A stretch of DNA of 64,000 nucleotides from Neckera pumila (taxonomy: Eukaryota > Streptophyta > Bryopsida > Hypnales > Neckeraceae), in contig OZ018417.1 in assembly GCA_963969595.1 (NCBI GenBank), forward strand, positions 11,844,501 to 11,908,500, in the 5' to 3' direction. Under the pieces are notes generated by a model, which did not search any database, was not told the DNA's origin, and saw only the letters and a program-made list of their open reading frames with translations. Position numbers and translations under genes: made by a program. Shown piece by piece: positions 36,341 to 48,967 of the stretch; the stretch's first letter is position 1; the number at the start of each line of letters is the position of its first letter.

Positions 36341-37390
36341 GGTAGTCTGCTCTTAAAGTGACCATTTAACCCCTAAAGACCCATCGTCTCTTTGGGGGAC
36401 AAATGGAATTTTGGGCATCTACGGGCTGAAATTTTGTCCTGATTTTTTGAAACCTTTTTGAAGATAGAAAAAATGATTAGCTTCATGGGATTATAACTTT
36501 TATTTCAATAGGTGCCCGGGAACAAAAATTATGCCCAAATAAGCTCAAAATAGGAGAGAAGAGGCAATAAAAAAAAAATTCAAAAACTCAAATTTTAATT
36601 TTTTTTTCTCAAGGATTATATTTTTATCTACTTTCAAATCTTTGATTCATTCCATTTGGATTTGTTACAAGAAAGTTATGGACAATCATATTTTTTGGGC
36701 AATTAAAGCATCTTTCTAAAAAAAAATGTGTAGGATTTGTTCCTAAATGCAATTTTTACAATTTTTCAAAAAAGAAAAGTTTTATATGGTTTAGTTTGCT
36801 TGCTAGAACAATCCTACCATTGGAATTAGTACATTTTAATTCCATTTTAGAGATATTAATAATTTAGATTTTCCTTCTATCTCATACCTACTTTTACTTA
36901 ACAATTTTTAAAGTATGAAAATAAAGATTTTTGAATTTCTTTTTTTTCCTAGACCCTAAACTCAATTCTCCACCATAGAGATTTAAAGCTTGAAACTCTG
37001 TAGTGCAAAAAAGTAAAGTTAAGAAAGTTCAAAGTCAAATAATCAAGTCCTGCAATGTGCTAAAAAACTTGATTTTTTCACTTTAAACTCAGATATCTTG
37101 CAATTTGCACAGTCAAAAATTTTGAAATTTTTTCCATATATATTTTCATACTAGTTATGTGTAAGATCCCATGGTTAGATGTGCAAAAAAATAATTTTCA
37201 AATTTTTTAACTCTTTGCTATAAAAATGGCAATTTTGAGTGTTTTTTGGCAGAAAAAACACCTTGGACCTTTAGGATTAAGCCCACCCAACTCATCATTG
37301 ACATTTATTGATATTTCAAGTAGCATGTCACTTGCTCATTCCTAGACAGGGGTCGCATTTAGAACATGGTTGCTTTTTGAGCATACTACC
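36341..37390 (-). mobile_element. GGTAGT MITE split by TTAA element B
   Basis: The left end GGTAGTCTGCTCTTAAAGTG and the right end (complement) GGTAGTATGCTCAAAAAGCA are inverted. Removing element B and one TTAA leaves about 139 bases homologous to the MITE at 31403-31537 read in reverse. Confidence 0.75.
36370..37276 (-). mobile_element. TTAA element B, 907 bp
   Basis: It is flanked by TTAA at 36366-36369 and 37277-37280. The left end is CCCCTAAAGACCCATCG with a TCTCTTTGGGGGAC subterminal block; the right end (complement) is TCCTAAAGGTCCAAGG. The empty site with one TTAA is at 31509-31512 in the related small MITE. Non-coding. Confidence 0.85.
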
Positions 37391-37395
37391 TTTAA

Positions 37396-38320
37396 CCCCT
37401 AAAGTCCCAAGGCATTTTTCTGTCAAAAACGACTCAAAATTCCCAGTTCTGCTGCGTTCATTTAAGAAAAGCAAAAAAGTTTTTTTTTTTAGAATCTAAT
37501 CATAGGATCTTGTACTTAACTCATCTCAAATCATGTGGTAAAAGTTTCACAAAGTTTGACCATACAGATCAGAAGATATTAGCGTTCAAAGTTGGAAAAT
37601 ATTGATTTTTTGAACACTAGCTTGCAATTTCAGAGGACTTTGACCGCCATTTGTAAAAAAACTTTGCACTATAGACTTTAAATTTAATTTTTTTTATGTT
37701 GAAGAATTGAGTTGATAATCTACGAAAAAAAATTCCAAAAAAATACACTTGATTTTCATTCTTAAGAAATTGTTAAGTAGAAGTAGGTCCAAGATTGAAA
37801 AAATAAATAAATCGTCAATAGCTCTAAAATGGGAGCAAAACACTACAATCCCAATGGTGAGATTGTTTTAGCAAGCAAACTTAGCCTTTTCAAACAATTT
37901 TTTTTCTTAAATTGTAAAAATTGCATTCAGAAATGAATCCTACAAGTTATTTTTCCAAGAAGATGCTCTAATTGCCTGAAAAATAAGATTGTCCATAACT
38001 CTCACATAACAAATCCAAATGGAATGATTCAAAGCTTTCCCACATACATAAAAATACAACCTATGAGAAAATAGTTTTTAAAAAATTAAAAAAAAAAAAT
38101 TTGTGTGAGAAGATTTCTGCCTGCCGCATCAAAAAAAAGGACCTTTGATGCCGTAACTTTTGCTCCCGGGCACCAATTTAAATAAAAATTATATTCCCAT
38201 AAAGCAAATGTGTTTTTCTATCTTCACAAAAAAATTCAAAAAATAATGATGAATATTGAAGCCGTAGTAGCTTGCCCGAAATCCATTTTGTCCGCCGAGG
38301 GGACAATGGGACTTTAGGGG
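37396..38320 (+). mobile_element. TTAA element C, 925 bp
   Basis: It is flanked by TTAA at 37392-37395 and 38321-38324. The left end is CCCCTAAAGTCCCAAGG; the right end (complement) is CCCCTAAAGTCCCATTGTCC. Only 119 bases separate it from element B. No ORF with a recognisable domain. Confidence 0.83.
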
Positions 38321-39512
38321 TTAATGTTACAAGTGTTGGAAGTACACTTGTTTTTTGGAATTTGGGTCCAAGTGGAATTATAAAGTGAATTGAAGAATAT
38401 GTGAGCCTATTTTTATTTATTTTCAAAGGGACATGAGTTTTGAGTTATGTATCAATGGCTCACTATTCCCTAAAATTAAACTTTGAATAATAGAAAGCTA
38501 CAAGTTGAGATTATGATGACTGGTTTCTGTTAAACACTTGTGCCTGGTTTTTTCTATATAAATTTTTTGAAGTTCTTTGTGAAAAAAACCCTATAGTATA
38601 TCCCTTTAGTATTTTTGTTGTAAATGTTTTTCATCAAATGAAAACTAACACGTGTACCAAAAAAAATTCATATTAAATTTTCCCTTTTTTTTGACACAAT
38701 TTGTCACTGTCCACTCAAAAGTGGTAGGCATTGCCAAGATACATCTCTAGTTTTCATAAGAATTTTTTCCTTCTAAGTGCAAAATGCCAAGTTCTCATGA
38801 AATGATTTTTAATTTTAGTTTTAATTATTTATTCAAGAAATATGAGCTTTTCAATTTTTGAACTGAAAAAGCTATTTTCTCAAGTGAATTATTCTTGCAT
38901 CCTTTGAACTATAGAATATTTGAACAATTATTATGACTTTTTCTTGTGTAATTTTTAAATAAATTTTGACCAATTATAGTAATTATAAAAAGAATATGAT
39001 ATATTTTTCCAAAAATTAAGATTAGAATGGAAAATAATGTTTTTGTAATTTAAATTCAAAAATGAATTGAAAAGATAATACAAATAAAAAATGTATTATG
39101 CAATGTAACTTGAATTTGAATACATTGACCTTGCAATTGCAATAAATTCACTGAATTTTATATTTCTTCAATTTTTTCAAAATTAAATTGAAACATATAT
39201 GGTTAGGATTTTTTTTTATATAATATTATTATTGAATATCTAAAATGAATATCTTAAAAGCTACAATTTCTGGATATGGGGTCCTTTAAAAGTTAATGAT
39301 CAAAATCTTTGGTTGTACTTCTTTATTGCTTTGATATTTGAAAACAATTCAAGAATATATAGTAACATTTAAGATTCACTAGCTATTTTAGAAAGTTTGA
39401 ATGTATAAATGAAGGGACAAGGCTTTTCAACCGTAAAGATCAAACAACCAAACTATGGGAACCGAGTGCCATTTTCGGGAACAATCATATGAAATATAGT
39501 TCCAAGGCTTTA

Positions 39513-40429
39513 ACCCCTAAAGTTCCATGACTATGTTTTCACCGAAAATGCTCGACAACTGCCATTTTTAGTACAAATATCCAATTTTTGAAAAAAACTT
39601 TTTTTGACACATGTAACCATAGGATCTTGTAGTATGGTGACTTGAAAATATTTATAAAATATGTTAAAAACTTCAGGAATTTCTACACGTGGATTGGAAG
39701 ATATAAGCATTCAAGTTCACTAAAAACCATTTTTTTGGCTTTGCAAAAAAAAAAGAGCAGTAGCACTTCACAAGCTCACTTTTCAATTAAAAAGTGTCCA
39801 AAATGATGGTGCTTCTTTGGATTCTTTTTCCTAGACAAGTTGGCTACATGCTTGAAAATTTTCACTTCATTTGGAATTGTACAACATATAGGAAAGAAAT
39901 AGTAAGTAGGTAATAGTAGAGAATGATTCAAAATACAAAATTGTCAAGAATTTAATTATAGAATTGAAAAATGCTAATCCCAATGGCGGCAATGTTGTAA
40001 TAAATAATTTACATCCTAGGATTTTATTTTTTTCAAAAGAAATTGAAAATTGAGTAAGATAAAGGACTTCAAAGTTTATTTTAGAGTAGAGAATCCATAA
40101 CTGTCCGCAAACTTAAAATCTTCATAACTTTTGACTCATTGATCAAAATGGGATGATTCAAAGCTTTTTACCTATATATAACTCTAGAAAACTAATTTCA
40201 AATTTTTGTTTTCTGATCTGCTTGGACTGCCCAGTTATAAAAAAAATAACACATTAGGCCATAACTTTTGACTCATATTTCCAAATGTCATGAAATTTGG
40301 TGCATATGAAAGATATTCCTCACCCCCACCTTCTATTAAAATTTCACCCTAAAATATGGAAATCTCTAGTCGTACGTACTTGGCCAAAATTTCTATACGG
40401 CCAAAAAATGCATGTTGGTCCTTTAGAGG
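39513..40429 (+). mobile_element. TTAA element D (subfamily 2), 917 bp
   Basis: It is flanked by TTAA at 39509-39512 and 40430-40433. The left end is CCCCTAAAGTTCCATGAC; the right end (complement) is CCTCTAAAGGACCAACATG. Unit 2 keeps the empty site with one TTAA (33169-33172, in AAGGGTTTAAGGAATGAACAA). The interior differs from A-C but matches H. Confidence 0.85.
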
Positions 40430-42690
40430 TTAAGGAATGAACAATTAGGCTACAATTGGTTCTCTCTTTTTAGCACAAGCACAATTTTCAAGTATGGTAC
40501 CTACTTAGACTTCCTCACATGTAGTTTTTGTCAATGCACAGTTTCTTCCCTTGTGGTCTAGAGCAGTTGAAGATAGAAGGCATTTAGACCATCTAGAATC
40601 ATCGAGAATGTTATAGAAATCTATATGTGTAGAAGTCCCTTTTTTGTTTGTTCGTTAAAAATACTCCCACTTATAATATATAAGTACCATTATAACATGT
40701 AACTTGGATGACTCTATATGCAATCTATTTGTGTATGCAAAAATCACTTTTTTATGGGTTGAAAAGTCATTGATAAACAATATAAACTACATCCAAATTT
40801 TTACTTATGACCATTGGATGTGGTCTCTACATCCAAAATTAGTGATTTTTTAGCCAAAGATTCATTTACACAAGGTCCTTCTCTTATAAGTTGAGAAATC
40901 ACCCTTTGATAGTTAAGTGTCATCAAAACATGTACACCCTAGGGTTCTTTTTTATGAGTTGAAAAATCACGTGTAGATGGTACCTACAAGTGTCATCCAA
41001 TAAATTTATACCAAATTTCATTCTCATGAGTTGAAAAGTCACCCATTAATAGTCCAAGTGTCATTTGAATACATTTACTCCATGTCTCTTTCTTACAAGT
41101 TGAAAAATCAACTATTGATAGTCCAAGTGTCATCCAAATACCTTTATTCCAAGTCCCTTCTTTGTGATTTGAAAAATCACCCATAGATGGTACAACTGTC
41201 ACCAACCACAATCACTCCGCATCCCTTCCTTATCAACTAAAAAACACTCATTGATGGTTCATTCAAGTGTCATCAAAACATGTCAATTTTAGGTCTATTT
41301 CGTGCGTTATGAATTGAAAAGTCACCCATTAATAGAACTAGCCTCATCCAAACATGTCAATCCAAAGATCATTCAAAATCAAATAGACCCGAGAATAGAC
41401 CTCCATAAAATACTTTGTACTTCTAACACTCATGAAATATTGATAGTCTAGTCTTGTAATATAAATCCTATTACTGAAAACTTCAATATTTTGTAACTTA
41501 TTCAAGCAATATCTAAATAAATCATATTTTAGTGCATTATAATCCATTCAAACAATGGAAACAAAATGTAACCAAGAAAGAATTCCAAAATCAACAATGA
41601 AAACAACTTAAGGTAGGGCCACTCATAACCAACTGAATAAGGAATTCCAACATGATTTGGAGTGTGAAGGCAAAACGAATATATTTCAAGGTATATCGAT
41701 GGAAATGACAGGGATTGCAAAAAAATTGGTAATTTTATTGCTTGAACTGAAATTACTATGAATTTTGGAAGGCAAAAAGTGCTCCAACCCATGGCCAATG
41801 TCTAAACTCTTCCAATTCTAATCATTCAATAACTTTTCCTAATCATTATTTCCTACTTTATTTCTCACAACTTGGGACATGTGCCATGTGTTTATTGGTT
41901 CCAACCAGCTTGAAAAGAAAAGAAAAAACATTCTAAGCTTAGTAAAAAATACGTGCACTTATAGGTTGGGAATGGGTTGCTGGTTGGGAATGGGTGGCTC
42001 TACCTTAAATACATCAAATAAGACTCTACCTCAATTGAATCCTAGTAAATAATGATTATCACGTTTGTACTTGCGTGCATTTGAATGCATGTAAACCGAT
42101 CAATAAGTATGAATACTACATACTTAAGTGGACTTCAACATTTGTGGAAAAATTTCAAAATTAGATACTAAATTTAAGAGGTCATATTTTTAAGAAGTAG
42201 ATTTTTTTCATTCAAAAATCTGCAAAATATTTGTATTTCTAGCATCCACCAATTATTATTTTTCAATGAAGGTTAATAGTTTGGCAAAGATGAGCCTACA
42301 CTACCATCTACCAATAGTAGTGCAAGGTAATACAAGCCAATTTCTGTAGCAATGAAAATATCAAGGATTTGATATTTTAGATATTTTAATGCATGAGAGC
42401 AATAAATCATTCCATAATGAATGAACAATGCATCCTCTTAATTGCCAAAAAAAGTTGGAGCTGCCCTTACCAATAATGAAGAAGAAAAGACAAAGATGTT
42501 GATATGGATCCTACTTTTATGAAATGAGTCTAAAATTCTGAATTTTCACAAAAGGTATTTTACTATCCCCTAAAAAAGTGGCAAAGAGCTCTGTCCTGGC
42601 TAAAAAATCCCCCACCATCAGATGTGATATGGAAAAAGTGAAACTACCACCCATGTTATAGATCATATTGATTTTCTTTAGAATCAACTA

Positions 42691-43345
42691 GCGGTTGGCA
42701 CTTGCTATGCTACACATTCATCATTAGAACTTTATTGGAATTTTTATGTATTAGATAAAATGCAGAAAAAAAATCTCAAAAAATCTTCAAATAAAAATTA
42801 TTAAAATCTTTGTATAATTTTGTTTATAAGTAAGCATATATTGAAATGTACAATAGAAATTTATTGAATGATGAATGAAATATATGCAATGGTGAATACT
42901 GTAAAAGATACACATTTATTGTAATGCATTCAAAAGTTGACTCAATTATTACAAACAATGGCAACCCCAAAACTTGGTGAATTGAAAGAAAAACTTGTAA
43001 ATTTCAAAAACTTCATGAACAACTTAATTGTTGTGAAATCCAAAATTGCTTCAATTGAATAAATTTCTCAAATCATTTGGTAGTAGCAATAGAATTTTGA
43101 AATCATAAAAGCTATAAAAGTGATATTATAGAGGTGATTGCAAACTACTACTCTATTTTTGTTATATAACATTGTGTGAAAATATTATTTTTATGTATGC
43201 ATGATTGAAAATCTTCTTACAAAATATTAAAATTAATTATTTCAAAGACTTATTGAAATCATTATCATGCATTCTATTCAAATATATCAAAATTTTACTA
43301 ATATGTGATACAATGAATGCATAGCATAGCAAGCATGCGCCCCTA
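42691..43345. mobile_element. About 655-bp element with CTTGCTATGCTA ends
   Basis: An interruption of unit 4 relative to units 2 and 3. CTTGCTATGCTA at 42701-42712 is matched in inverted form near 43317-43333, and the similarity continues inward for about 9 bases with two mismatches. The host sequence resumes near 43400, so the exact right edge is uncertain. Non-coding; superfamily unknown. Confidence 0.5.
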
Positions 43346-43754
43346 TTATTAATCGTAGCATTTGTGATATTACAAAGGGAGTTACGATTTCAGTAATTTT
43401 CGGATTGTTGTTGAACGACCCCCATTAGATCTCAAAAAGAAAAGAGACCCCTCTCCAAATGCTATCAACCTTCCACCAAAAATGAAATTGTTGATCACAC
43501 CGCATTAAGAGCAATTTCTACCGTTGAGCAAATTAGGGTTTATAGTGTAGGAACTCAGACTCTTTGGGTGATTTTTGTGGAACTCAAACACTCACGAAGG
43601 CCGTGGGAACTTTGGTGCACTGGCTTTTGAAGGCTGCACATTTCTTCTTGCTATAAATTTTTTCAGACTAGCTAGAGCAGGCTTCCAAAAAAATACTACT
43701 GTGCTCCAAGAGGCTTGATCATTGTACAAGACCAATAGTTGTAGTAGTATTGTA

Positions 43755-44035
43755 TAAGGCAATGCCCGAGGAGGAGGGGATTGCGGGAAAAAAAGTGCTG
43801 ACAAGGAGGGCGGAGCCCGACGAGGAGGCGCTTTTTTTTCCCGCAATCCTCGACGACGAAGGCGTTGCCCGACGTAAATCACGAACAGGAAAGGATGAGA
43901 AATTGAGGATGAGAGTTGGAACCGGATGAAAAACCTGTAATGCTCGATTACGCAGTTTTATCCAAGTAATCGTGGATTGTAGTCAAGAACCACCCCGCAA
44001 AATGAACGGGAGGAATCCTGAGAGTGATTTACGTA
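43755..44035 (+). mobile_element. Variable-stem foldback element, copy 4
   Basis: It opens ATAAGGCAATGCCCGAGG and ends GAGTGATTTACGT. Stem arms are about 43778-43798 and 43828-43850, G/A-rich and unrelated to the stem of copy 3, around the conserved spacer ACAAGGAGGGCGGAGCCCGA. The second stem (about 43939-43985) is degraded. Unit 3 has the empty host site at about 35345-35360. Confidence 0.7.
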
Positions 44036-44127
44036 CGTAGTATATTACTTGACAATTCTGTGTCCCACATACGAAGGCTCCCTATTTTTGAATTGAGAGT
44101 GGTGTTTGCCTTCATTTGTAGCATAAG

Positions 44128-44796
44128 GTGGTTTGCTCTAAAAACAATCTTCTTTTTCAAACCACTCCTATAATTAGCTATTGAATGTGGTGGTCCTTAA
44201 ATGGACCTCTTTAGCCATTGAGTGAATTGAGGGAAATTTGTTATTTATTGCAAGAACCAATCATTCTCCTTGGTTTCCTCACATTTCTTTACAAGTTGTA
44301 GGTGGACATATATTGAGAGATCTACAGTCAAAAATAGGTCAAAAATAGACATAAATCTTTGAAAATTCATAAATGATTCAATAATGCATGGGAAAATACA
44401 AAAGTAGTTGTGTTACATTATACAGTCATCTATTTTTTTTTCTTTGAAAGATGAGCTAAAATCCTTTCCAACCATGGAAACTTATCCATGAAAAATGCAT
44501 AACAGCCCTAAATGGTCACTATTAGAGGAGGGTTGCTATTATGTGAGCATAGGAGTGTAAGCCCATGAGCCTAAAATACTACACACCTATGTTATAGGTG
44601 TATATACTATAGAAATCGTTTATGATTATAAAATATATATGTTACAAATATCCATATTATAGGTGTTTATGATACATATACCTTCTATAGTGTGTGGTAT
44701 TTATATTATAGGTACCTATATTGTAGGCTCTATGCTTATAAGCTCATGTTCTTGGGCTCACATACTAACATCGTTGCTATTAGAGCAGACTACCTC
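44128..44796. mobile_element. GGTAGT-ended element with nested MITE
   Basis: The left end GGTGGTTTGCTCTAAAAAC and the right end (complement) GGTAGTCTGCTCTAATAGC are inverted. Units 1 and 3 continue uninterrupted across this point (about 25290 and 35432). The GCTANTATGTGAGC MITE at 44533-44771 lies inside it. Confidence 0.6.
44533..44771. mobile_element. MITE with GCTANTATGTGAGC ends, copy 3
   Basis: Reverse homologue of 14131-14367 along nearly its whole length. CTATTAGAG occurs on both sides (about 44519-44527 and 44777-44785), a candidate 9-base target duplication of Mutator type. If so the element extends a few bases further each way. Confidence 0.68.
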
Positions 44797-44974
44797 ACAT
44801 ACATAATAGAAACCCGAGAGCTGGATTTGAGCTCCAGGGGATGCTTTTGTGTTTTGAGTGCCGGTGCAGCTTTTGCATTGGGCCAGCCATGTGGAATGCT
44901 AGGACTAGTTTAAGGTTTATAGAGGTGTTTGGAAGACTGCGTCTGTGTTGATGATTTGTGTGTAAATACATTAT

Positions 44975-45165
44975 GTATAGGGCAATGTCCAAGGGGGAGG
45001 GCATTTTGGGATAAATTGACATAAACACCCATTCAAAAATGGATTAAATATGTGATCAATGACTAAAGAATTTGTGTTCACTAATTATGTAGATTTCACC
45101 CACTAGGAGGGGATTATGGGAAATAACCCTTCCGCAAAATGAATGGGACATTTCTTGATGTGGAT
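44975..45165 (+). mobile_element. Variable-stem foldback element, copy 5 (stem lost)
   Basis: It opens GTATAGGGCAATGTCC and ends GATGTGGATTTAC like the other copies, but goes straight from GGAGGGCATTTTGGG to the CATTCAAAAATGGAT region, so the spacer and opposite stem arm are missing. Confidence 0.5.
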
Positions 45166-45237
45166 TTACAACAATTGGAAGTACATTTGTTTTTTGGATT
45201 TTGGGTCCAGGTGAGATTATAAAGTGAATTAAATTAT

Positions 45238-45388
45238 ATGCCATATTTAACTAAATCTGGACTATTCATCAAATTTGGACTATGCAAATCTATGACAGTC
45301 CTAGATTTTCATTGGGATATCTCCCGCTGTCATAGATTTTGCATAGTCCAAATTTGATGAATAGTCCAGATTTAGTTAAATATGGCAT
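45238..45388. repeat. Near-perfect 61-bp inverted repeat (hairpin)
   Basis: Arms 45238-45298 and 45327-45388 are complementary except for one extra T in the right arm; the loop is 28 bases. Units 1-3 lack it at the equivalent position (after AAAGTGAATT). The near-identity of the arms implies a recent origin. Confidence 0.9.
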
Positions 45389-47300
45389 TTATACATGAGC
45401 CCATTTTTAGTTGTTTTTGAAGAGAAATGAGTTTTGAATGGTGTATATTAATGGCTCACTATTCCTTGAAATTAACTTTTGAATAAAACAGTAGATACAT
45501 TATATGATGACTATGATTTCTTTCTAAACACTTGTGTTGTATTTTCTTTGAATAAATTTTTTGAAGTTTTCCGCATAAAAAAGACTAGTGTACCCCTTCA
45601 ATATTCTTGTTTTAAATGCTTTTCATCAAATGACATGTATACTTTAAAAAAATTCATGTTGGATTTCCACTTTTTGTGACATGGTTTGCCACTATCTCCT
45701 TAGAAGTGGTAGGCATTGCCAGACAAATCTATAATTTTCACAAGAATGTTTTTCTTCTAAGTGCAAAATGCCAAGTTCTAACGAGGTGATTTTAATTTTT
45801 TTATTTTAATCATTAATTATTTATTCAAGAAACTCTTACATTTCATTTTCTGAACTAAAAAATAAATTTCTTTGGTAAAATGTTCTTGCATCCTTTGAAC
45901 TACAGATTATTGGAAAAATTATTGTGCATTCTTCTTGTGTAATTTTAAAATAAAATTAGATCAATTATGATATTTATTAGAATAATCTGATTTATTTTCC
46001 AAGTAATGAAGGCTATTATACAATGTAACCTGAATTTGAACACATTGACATTGCAATTGCAATAATTCATTGATTTTTTATTTCTACAATTTTCTCAAAT
46101 GGAGTAGAAACACACATTCTTAGAATTCATTTTTTTAAGTTTTCAAACTATTATTATTATCATTATTATTAAATAAAAGAAATAGATATCTTGAAGCTAC
46201 AATCCAATTTTTTGATATGGGGACCTTTGGAAGTTAATGATCAAAATTGTTGGTTGCACTTTCTAATTGCTCAAATATTTGAAAATAATTCAAGAATACT
46301 GTAGTGAATTTTAAAAATCACCACCTATATAAAAAGATTGAATTTACAAATGAAGGGATAAGGCTTTTTAGTCATAAAGGTCAAATGGCCAAACTAGAGG
46401 AACCTAAAGTGCCATTCTTTGGAGCAATCGAATGAAGTATAGTTGCAAGGCAAAAATAAACAACTAGGCTATAATTGGCTCTCTTTTTTTAGCACAAGCA
46501 CACTTTTTAAATAATATACCTACTTAGACTTTTTCACATGTAGTTTTTGTCAACATATAGTCTCTTCCCTTGTGGTTGAGAGCAAGTAAAAGATCAACCT
46601 TCCACATACAACAAGATGGCATGTTTTCAAGAAATGTAGGCATCTAGTTACCTTCTTGAAGGTAGAAGGCATTTGGATCTATAAATCTCAAATGTTGTAG
46701 AAATCTATTTGAGTAGAAGTTCCTTTTGGGTTTGTTCATTGAAAATTCTCCCATTTACAATACAAGTATTATCCTAGCATGGAACTTGGATAAGTCTGTA
46801 TACAATCTATTTTTGTATATAAGAATCACTTTCTTATGGGTTGAAAAGCCATCAATAAATAATATAAATTACATCCATAATTTTCACTTATGACCATTGA
46901 GGTCTCCACATCTAGAAAGTAGTGTATCATTTGAGGTGTCTCGTTTTGTTCTTTTGAATTGAAAATCACCGATTGCTGGTATAAGTGTCATACAAATACG
47001 TAACCTCCAGGTCTCTTTCTTCTCAATTGAAAATTCATCCACTGATGGTACAGTCAAATGCCATTAAAACATGTGAATTCATTTTCTTGGGAGGTGAGTT
47101 GAAAAGTCATACATATGTCATTTCATAGAAAACTGTGTGGTTTCTTTCTTACAAGTTGAAAAACTCTAATTGATGGTACAAGTGTCATACAAATACATAA
47201 CCTCTAGGTCTCTTTCTTATAGGTTGAATTCATCCACTAATGGTACAATCAAATGCTAGGTCATTGTCTTGGGTGGTGAGTTGAAAAGTCACACATTAAT

Positions 47301-48204
47301 CCCTAAAGGACTGAGGCCTTTTTCTTGCCAAAAAACACTCAAAATTGCAATTTCTATAGCAAAAAGTAAAAAAAAATTAAAATTGTTTTTTTTCACATCT
47401 AACCATAGGATCTTACACCTAATTGGTATGAGAATGTGTGGAAAAAATTTCAGAATTTTTGATTGCATAGATTGCAAGATATCTGTGTTTAAAGTGGAAA
47501 AAACAAAATTTTCAACACATTGCAGGATTAGATTTTTTGACTTTAAACATTTTTAACTTAAAACCTTTGCACTATAGAAATTTGAGCTTTAAATCTTTAT
47601 AGTGGAGAATTGAGTTGAGAGTCTAGCAAAAAAAAGAATTCAAAAAAACTTAATTATCACTCTTTAAAAAATTGTTAAGTAGAAGTAGTTACGAGATAGA
47701 AGGAAAATCTAAAATATTCATATTTTAGATGGAATTAAAATGCACTAATCCCAATGGTGAGATTTTTCTAACAAGTAAACTAAACCACGCCAAAAAAAAA
47801 AATTGAAAAATTGCATTCCAAAATGAATCCTATAAGTTATTTTTTTCAAAAAGATGCTCTAACTGCCCAAAAAACAAGAATGTGCATAACTTCCTCATAA
47901 CAAATCCAAATGAAATGAATCAAAGCTTTCCAGATAGAAAAAAATATAATCTATAAGAAGAAAAATATTTAAAAAAAATTCAAAATTTTGCAAGTTTTTT
48001 TTGCTACTCTCCCTCCCCACGCATTCCAAGAAATGGCATAACTTCTCGCTTGAAGGTCCGATTTCAATTTTTTTTTTCCACCACATACCTCTCTCAATTA
48101 TTCACATTCACAAAAGGTTTAAAAAAATCATGACAAACTTTCAGCCTGTAGGTACCTGTCCAAAAATGTATTTGTCTCCCGAACGGACAACGGTCCTTTC
48201 GAGG
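47301..48204 (+). mobile_element. TTAA element E, 904 bp
   Basis: It is flanked by TTAA at 47297-47300 and 48205-48208. The left end is TCCCTAAAGGACTGAGG. It is inserted in a sub-repeat whose empty form (CACCCATTAATARAACAAG) occurs many times, for example at 30019-30022. It is closely similar to element A throughout. Confidence 0.83.
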
Positions 48205-48967
48205 TTAATAGAACAAGACTCATCCAAACATGTCAATCTAGCTAGAGATAACTGTGTGGTCTCTTTCTTTTGAATTGGAAATCAGTGATTGATGGTAGAA
48301 GTGTCATACAAATACGTAACCTCCAAGTCTTTTTCTTTTGAGTTGAAAATTCATCCATTGATGGTACAGTCAAATGTCATCAAAACATGTAAATTCTAGG
48401 TCTTTGTCCTTGGGTTGTGAGTTAAAAAGTCACACATCAATAGAACAAGACTCATCGAAACACGTCAGTCCAATCTAGCTAGATTTAATTGTGTGGTCTC
48501 TTTCTATTGAACTGAAAATCAGTGATTGATGGTACAAGTGTCATATAAATATGTAACCTCTAGGTCTCTTTCGTCTCAGCCGGAAAATTGTCCATTGATG
48601 GTACAATCAAGTGCCATCAAAACGTATCAATTCTAGATCTTTTTCTTGTGTTATGAGTTGAAAAGTCACTCATTGATAGAAAAAATCTCATCCAAACATG
48701 CCAGTCTAGAGATCATTTTTAATTCTATAAAATCAAATCTACTTCCATCACACACTTTGTATTGCTAACACTTATGAAACCTTGATAGTCTAGTCTTGTA
48801 ATTAGATTTCTATAAAATTTTATCATTTATTCAAGAAACATCCAAATAAACTCATATTTTAGTGCATCATAATCTATTCAAACAATGAAAATAAAATATA
48901 ATCAAAAAAGAATTTCAAAATCAACGATGAAAACAATTTAAATCCATCAATTGGGATTCTATCTTAA

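Larger units (their letters stand above)
33480..40669. repeat. Giant tandem array, unit 3
   Basis: Same block order: sub-repeat tract 33.53-34.13 kb, CTACATACTACCTCT at 34.17, ATGAACGAACAATTCAT near 34.49, GAATTATAAAGTGAATTGAAG at 38.37, AAGGCTTTTCAACCGTAAAG at 39.42. It carries the most insertions: the foldback element at 34893, CATTA MITE at 35535, GGTAGT MITE with TTAA element B, TTAA element C, and TTAA element D. Without them it is about 4 kb. Confidence 0.78.
40670..46759. repeat. Giant tandem array, unit 4
   Basis: Sub-repeat tract 40.74-41.36 kb, the CTACATACTTAAGTGG block at 42.12, ATTCCATAATGAATGAAC at 42.41, AACACTCACGAAGGC at 43.59, AGATTATAAAGTGAATTAAA at 45.21, and AAGGCTTTTTAGTCATAAAGG at 46.36. 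Insertions: the 42691 element, foldback elements at 43755 and 44975, the GGTAGT element at 44128 with a nested MITE, and the long hairpin at 45238. Confidence 0.76.

Noticed and set aside
45238..45388. Calling the 61-bp hairpin a miRNA gene
   Set aside because: Near-perfect long arms with one indel look like an inverted duplication or foldback element; there is no expression evidence.
47269..48273. 90-95 codon ORFs inside TTAA elements as transposase remnants
   Set aside because: They are short, not conserved in length between copies, rich in low-complexity residues and lack any DDE-type motif.
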